This document shows, in pieces, positions 62,353 to 64,000 of a stretch of 64,000 bases of DNA. The stretch is taken from contig CAWVXY010000009.1 of NCBI GenBank assembly GCA_963934295.1, forward strand, positions 22,327 through 86,326, given 5' to 3'. The position numbers were made by a program, and so were the translations under genes. Below the pieces are notes generated by a model. It saw only the letters and a program-made list of their open reading frames with translations, was not told the origin of the DNA and searched no databases. Position 1 is the first letter of the stretch; every line of letters begins with the position of its first letter. The stretch is from Seribacter sp963934295. Its GTDB lineage: Bacteria > Verrucomicrobiota > Verrucomicrobiia > Opitutales > Seribacteraceae.

Positions 62353-62796
62353 ATGAAAAATATAAATCCGCTTAAACCAAACCTTTCTCCTGAACTTGAA
62401 GAAATTCGTATTAACCATATTCACCGTCGTGATAAATGCTATAGAATGTACGGCGGCCTAGCTTCCAATCTTATTTCCTTTGAAAATCAAATTATTGAAT
62501 TGGAAATTCGTCATGCGGAACGCTGGTCAAAAGCGCCTGATGTAACTGCTCTCCAAATAGCAACAGGATGGAAAGATAACAAAATCCTTAAGCAGGCAAC
62601 AGGCTATCTCGTTCATTTATTTAAAAGAAGAAGTAATCCTGGAGTGGTTGCTCAAGTCCCTAAAACTGAAAATCAAGATAAAGTGGATGAATTTTGTTCC
62701 GAATTTATTGCCGCTCTCAAAGCGGCCGCGGACACCACGAATGATGAATACTTAGAAAGTATAAAAGGAGTATTTGAGCCAAGGGCTGCTCTCTAA
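62353..62796 (+). CDS. Unknown soluble protein under the TATGACAC-type element
   Basis: A 147-residue basic, mostly helical protein: LSPELEEIRINHIHRRDKC, then SFENQIIELEIRHAERWSK and FCSEFIAALKAAADTTNDEY. No signal peptide and no recognised domain. The central LQIATGWKDNKILKQATGYL could be a helix-turn-helix, without strong support. It is separated from the next unknown gene by 86 nt, which contain that gene's own copy of the element. Confidence 0.6.
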   Translation: MKNINPLKPNLSPELEEIRINHIHRRDKCYRMYGGLASNLISFENQIIELEIRHAERWSKAPDVTALQIATGWKDNKILKQATGYLVHLFKRRSNPGVVAQVPKTENQDKVDEFCSEFIAALKAAADTTNDEYLESIKGVFEPRAAL

Positions 62797-62819
62797 AACG
62801 GATCTCAGACAATGTCTCC

Positions 62820-62875
62820 TATGACACTTATGACGGGAGCGGGACCTATCTTTTATAAGATTCCACTGGTATAAT
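62820..62875 (+). promoter_or_regulatory. TATGACACTTATGAC activator-like element plus consensus -10
   Basis: TATGAC half-sites are at 62820-62825 and 62829-62834 (9-bp period). After 35 nt comes a perfect -10, TATAAT (62870-62875), preceded by TGG (extended -10), 7 nt before the ATG at 62883. The distance from the element to the ATG is 48 nt, exactly as for the gene at 62353. Confidence 0.65.
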
Positions 62876-62882
62876 ACATCCC

Positions 62883-63329
62883 ATGAAAATCATCGGCCAT
62901 ACCATCACCGAAAAAGAAGCCGACCTATTCTGTGAACGAATATTTTGTCTCGCTCAGGCAAGACCCCGCCTTCGGGAAATCCTTAAACTGGACTCCGACC
63001 CAAAACACTCCCCACTCGCTCAGAAAATTGCCAAGCAACTCGTTTTGGGAAAACTCATCGTCGTGGACAATAATAAAAATGATGTATTTATTTTCGGAGA
63101 AGACAAATCTCATGAATTCACCGATGTTACCCTCCTCGCCGATGAAACTCCCGAGCTTGAAATCCACCTCTATAATAACCGAAACCGGAAAGAGCTTGGT
63201 CCAATCTCCCTCCTCAAACTTTATTACCTACTCCCCAAACTAAACCTGGAAGAATTCTCCCTTTGGCACACAGGGATCGAAGACTTTGTCAACTTAGCAG
63301 AACTTAAAATCCGAGTGATTGGAAGGTAA
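62883..63329 (+). CDS. Unknown soluble protein under the TATGACAC-type element
   Basis: A 148-residue protein with a helical first half (EKEADLFCERIFCLAQARPRL, QKIAKQLVLGKL) and an alternating beta/helix second half (LEIHLYNNRNRKELGPI, LLKLYYLLPKLNLEEF, and a leucine-rich ending DFVNLAELKIRVIG). No signal peptide, no recognised family. The ATG lies 7 nt after the predicted -10, so translation probably starts from a leaderless mRNA. Convergent with the MORN-repeat gene. Confidence 0.6.
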   Translation: MKIIGHTITEKEADLFCERIFCLAQARPRLREILKLDSDPKHSPLAQKIAKQLVLGKLIVVDNNKNDVFIFGEDKSHEFTDVTLLADETPELEIHLYNNRNRKELGPISLLKLYYLLPKLNLEEFSLWHTGIEDFVNLAELKIRVIGR

Positions 63330-63376
63330 AACAAATTCCAGAATACCGTTCAGATCAGAGTTTCACCGAAAATTGT

Positions 63377-64000
63377 TCAGCTTTCAGATTCTTCCTCTTC
63401 ATCTTCCTCCTCCTCTAAATCATAGACTAGTTCACCATTGGCGATTTCGGAACGTCTCGTTTCATTACCATCCGAGTCGTAACTTAGCCAGTATCCGAAA
63501 CCGGCACTCACTCCGGATTCTGGACAAAGCGTACCATCTGGCTTCCAAACCGTCAGATCCAAGGCATATCCATCCAGGAAATCTCCTGCCACCTTCATCC
63601 GTCCATTTTCGTACCACTCCCACCATTTTCCATGCTTCTTTCCATATCGATAATGTCCCTGAAAAGAAGTCACTCCATTTTCATACCATTCCATCCATCG
63701 ACCATGAAATTCTCCATAGTGCCAGTACCAACTCCTACGTAAGGTCCCGTCCGGATACCAAGTAATCTGCTTACCGTGTTGTCTACCCTTAGAAAAGTGA
63801 GAAACCCCCTTCAATTTCCCGTCGGGATACCAGCAATGATTATCTCCATAATATCCGAGATATAAATGATCATCTTTTACGAATGCAGTCATCGAGTACA
63901 ACTGGGATCGACTACCGTCTTCGAGCACAGTAAACTGTAAATTATTTTGTTTCGTCCCAAATATTTTCACCTCGAACTGTGGCTTCACACCAATCCCATT
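63377..64000 (-). CDS. MORN-repeat protein with acidic tail (5' end beyond window)
   Basis: The leftward frame is open to the window edge; the GTG at 63988 is only one possible start and codons upstream (NGIGV) continue in frame, so the gene probably begins outside. The visible 200 residues contain about five MORN-type hairpins: HCWYPDGKLKGVSHFSKGRQ, ITWYPDGTLRRSWYWHYGE, MEWYENGVTSFQGHYRYGK, WEWYENGRMKVAGDF and a shorter fifth. The C-terminus is strongly acidic (DLEEEEDEEEESES). Such proteins are annotated as YwqK-type antitoxins or structural MORN proteins; I favour the neutral label. Confidence 0.75.
   Translation of the reverse strand, partial: NGIGVKPQFEVKIFGTKQNNLQFTVLEDGSRSQLYSMTAFVKDDHLYLGYYGDNHCWYPDGKLKGVSHFSKGRQHGKQITWYPDGTLRRSWYWHYGEFHGRWMEWYENGVTSFQGHYRYGKKHGKWWEWYENGRMKVAGDFLDGYALDLTVWKPDGTLCPESGVSAGFGYWLSYDSDGNETRRSEIANGELVYDLEEEEDEEEESES

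Overview
The window looks like a chromosomal piece of an A+T-rich Verrucomicrobiota bacterium, probably a marine Opitutae-type lineage. This is inferred from the DUF1501/DUF1549/DUF1553 and DUF1552/DUF1592 'planctomycete cytochrome' gene sets, PPC- and SHD1-domain proteins, a sulfatase, many Sec/Tat-exported proteins, flagellins and aromatic-rich surface modules. I ran no database search; family names rest on recognising motifs in the translations. There is one tRNA gene (Thr, CGT). I saw no rRNA, CRISPR array, intact transposase or prophage.
Layout. 1-2.2 kb: leftward operon of a ribbon-helix-helix-like protein, a cyclic-nucleotide-gated MscS channel and a truncated secreted protein. 2.4-12 kb: rightward operon for an exported catabolic/redox apparatus (DUF1501, PPC protein, DUF1549/DUF1553 haem protein, haem-WD40-coiled-coil protein). 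12-16.5 kb: two large proteins with transglutaminase-like parts, one fused to an HtrA-type protease. 16.6-21.3 kb: leftward run of three flagellin paralogues, a TPR protein and a type II pseudopilin. 21.4-31 kb: mostly unlinked genes (BASS transporter, lipoproteins, LysR regulator, tRNA-Thr, DUF6428, DUF1737, DUF3127, a large esterase). 31-38.5 kb: a coupled membrane protein/P-loop ATPase pair, RarA, a GH15 enzyme, an RRM protein, a DUF6172 protein and an FAD dehydrogenase. 38.5-46 kb: a decayed ORF, then a DUF3570-ApbE-DUF4266 cluster that may be a flavinylated outer-membrane redox system, then a sulfatase, an acid phosphatase and a PHB-depolymerase-like esterase. 46-53.4 kb: nuclease/phosphatase, ElbB, unknown proteins, cytochrome P450, DUF2805, a PQQ beta-propeller. 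53.4-56.5 kb: toxin-antitoxin hotspot (Phd/PIN pair, frameshifted toxin-like remnant, YafQ pair with an unusually small antitoxin, DUF4143 ATPase, and a stray 3' end of a serine hydrolase gene). 56.5-62.2 kb: serine hydrolase and a DUF1552/DUF1592 operon. 62.3-64 kb: two unknown small proteins and a truncated MORN-repeat protein.
The most interesting signals are: (1) an Asp-x-x-Ser-Gly-Ala-Thr motif, the type of site flavinylated by ApbE, in the DUF3570 barrel encoded directly before apbE; (2) an identical-format promoter element (TATGACACWTATGAC, then 34-35 nt, then a -10-like hexamer) in front of three unknown transcription units; (3) an aromatic-rich module shared by two exported proteins; (4) a toxin-antitoxin hotspot with a 10-bp inverted-repeat operator and gene relics; (5) an HtrA protease/DUF1080-like/SirB1 triple fusion.
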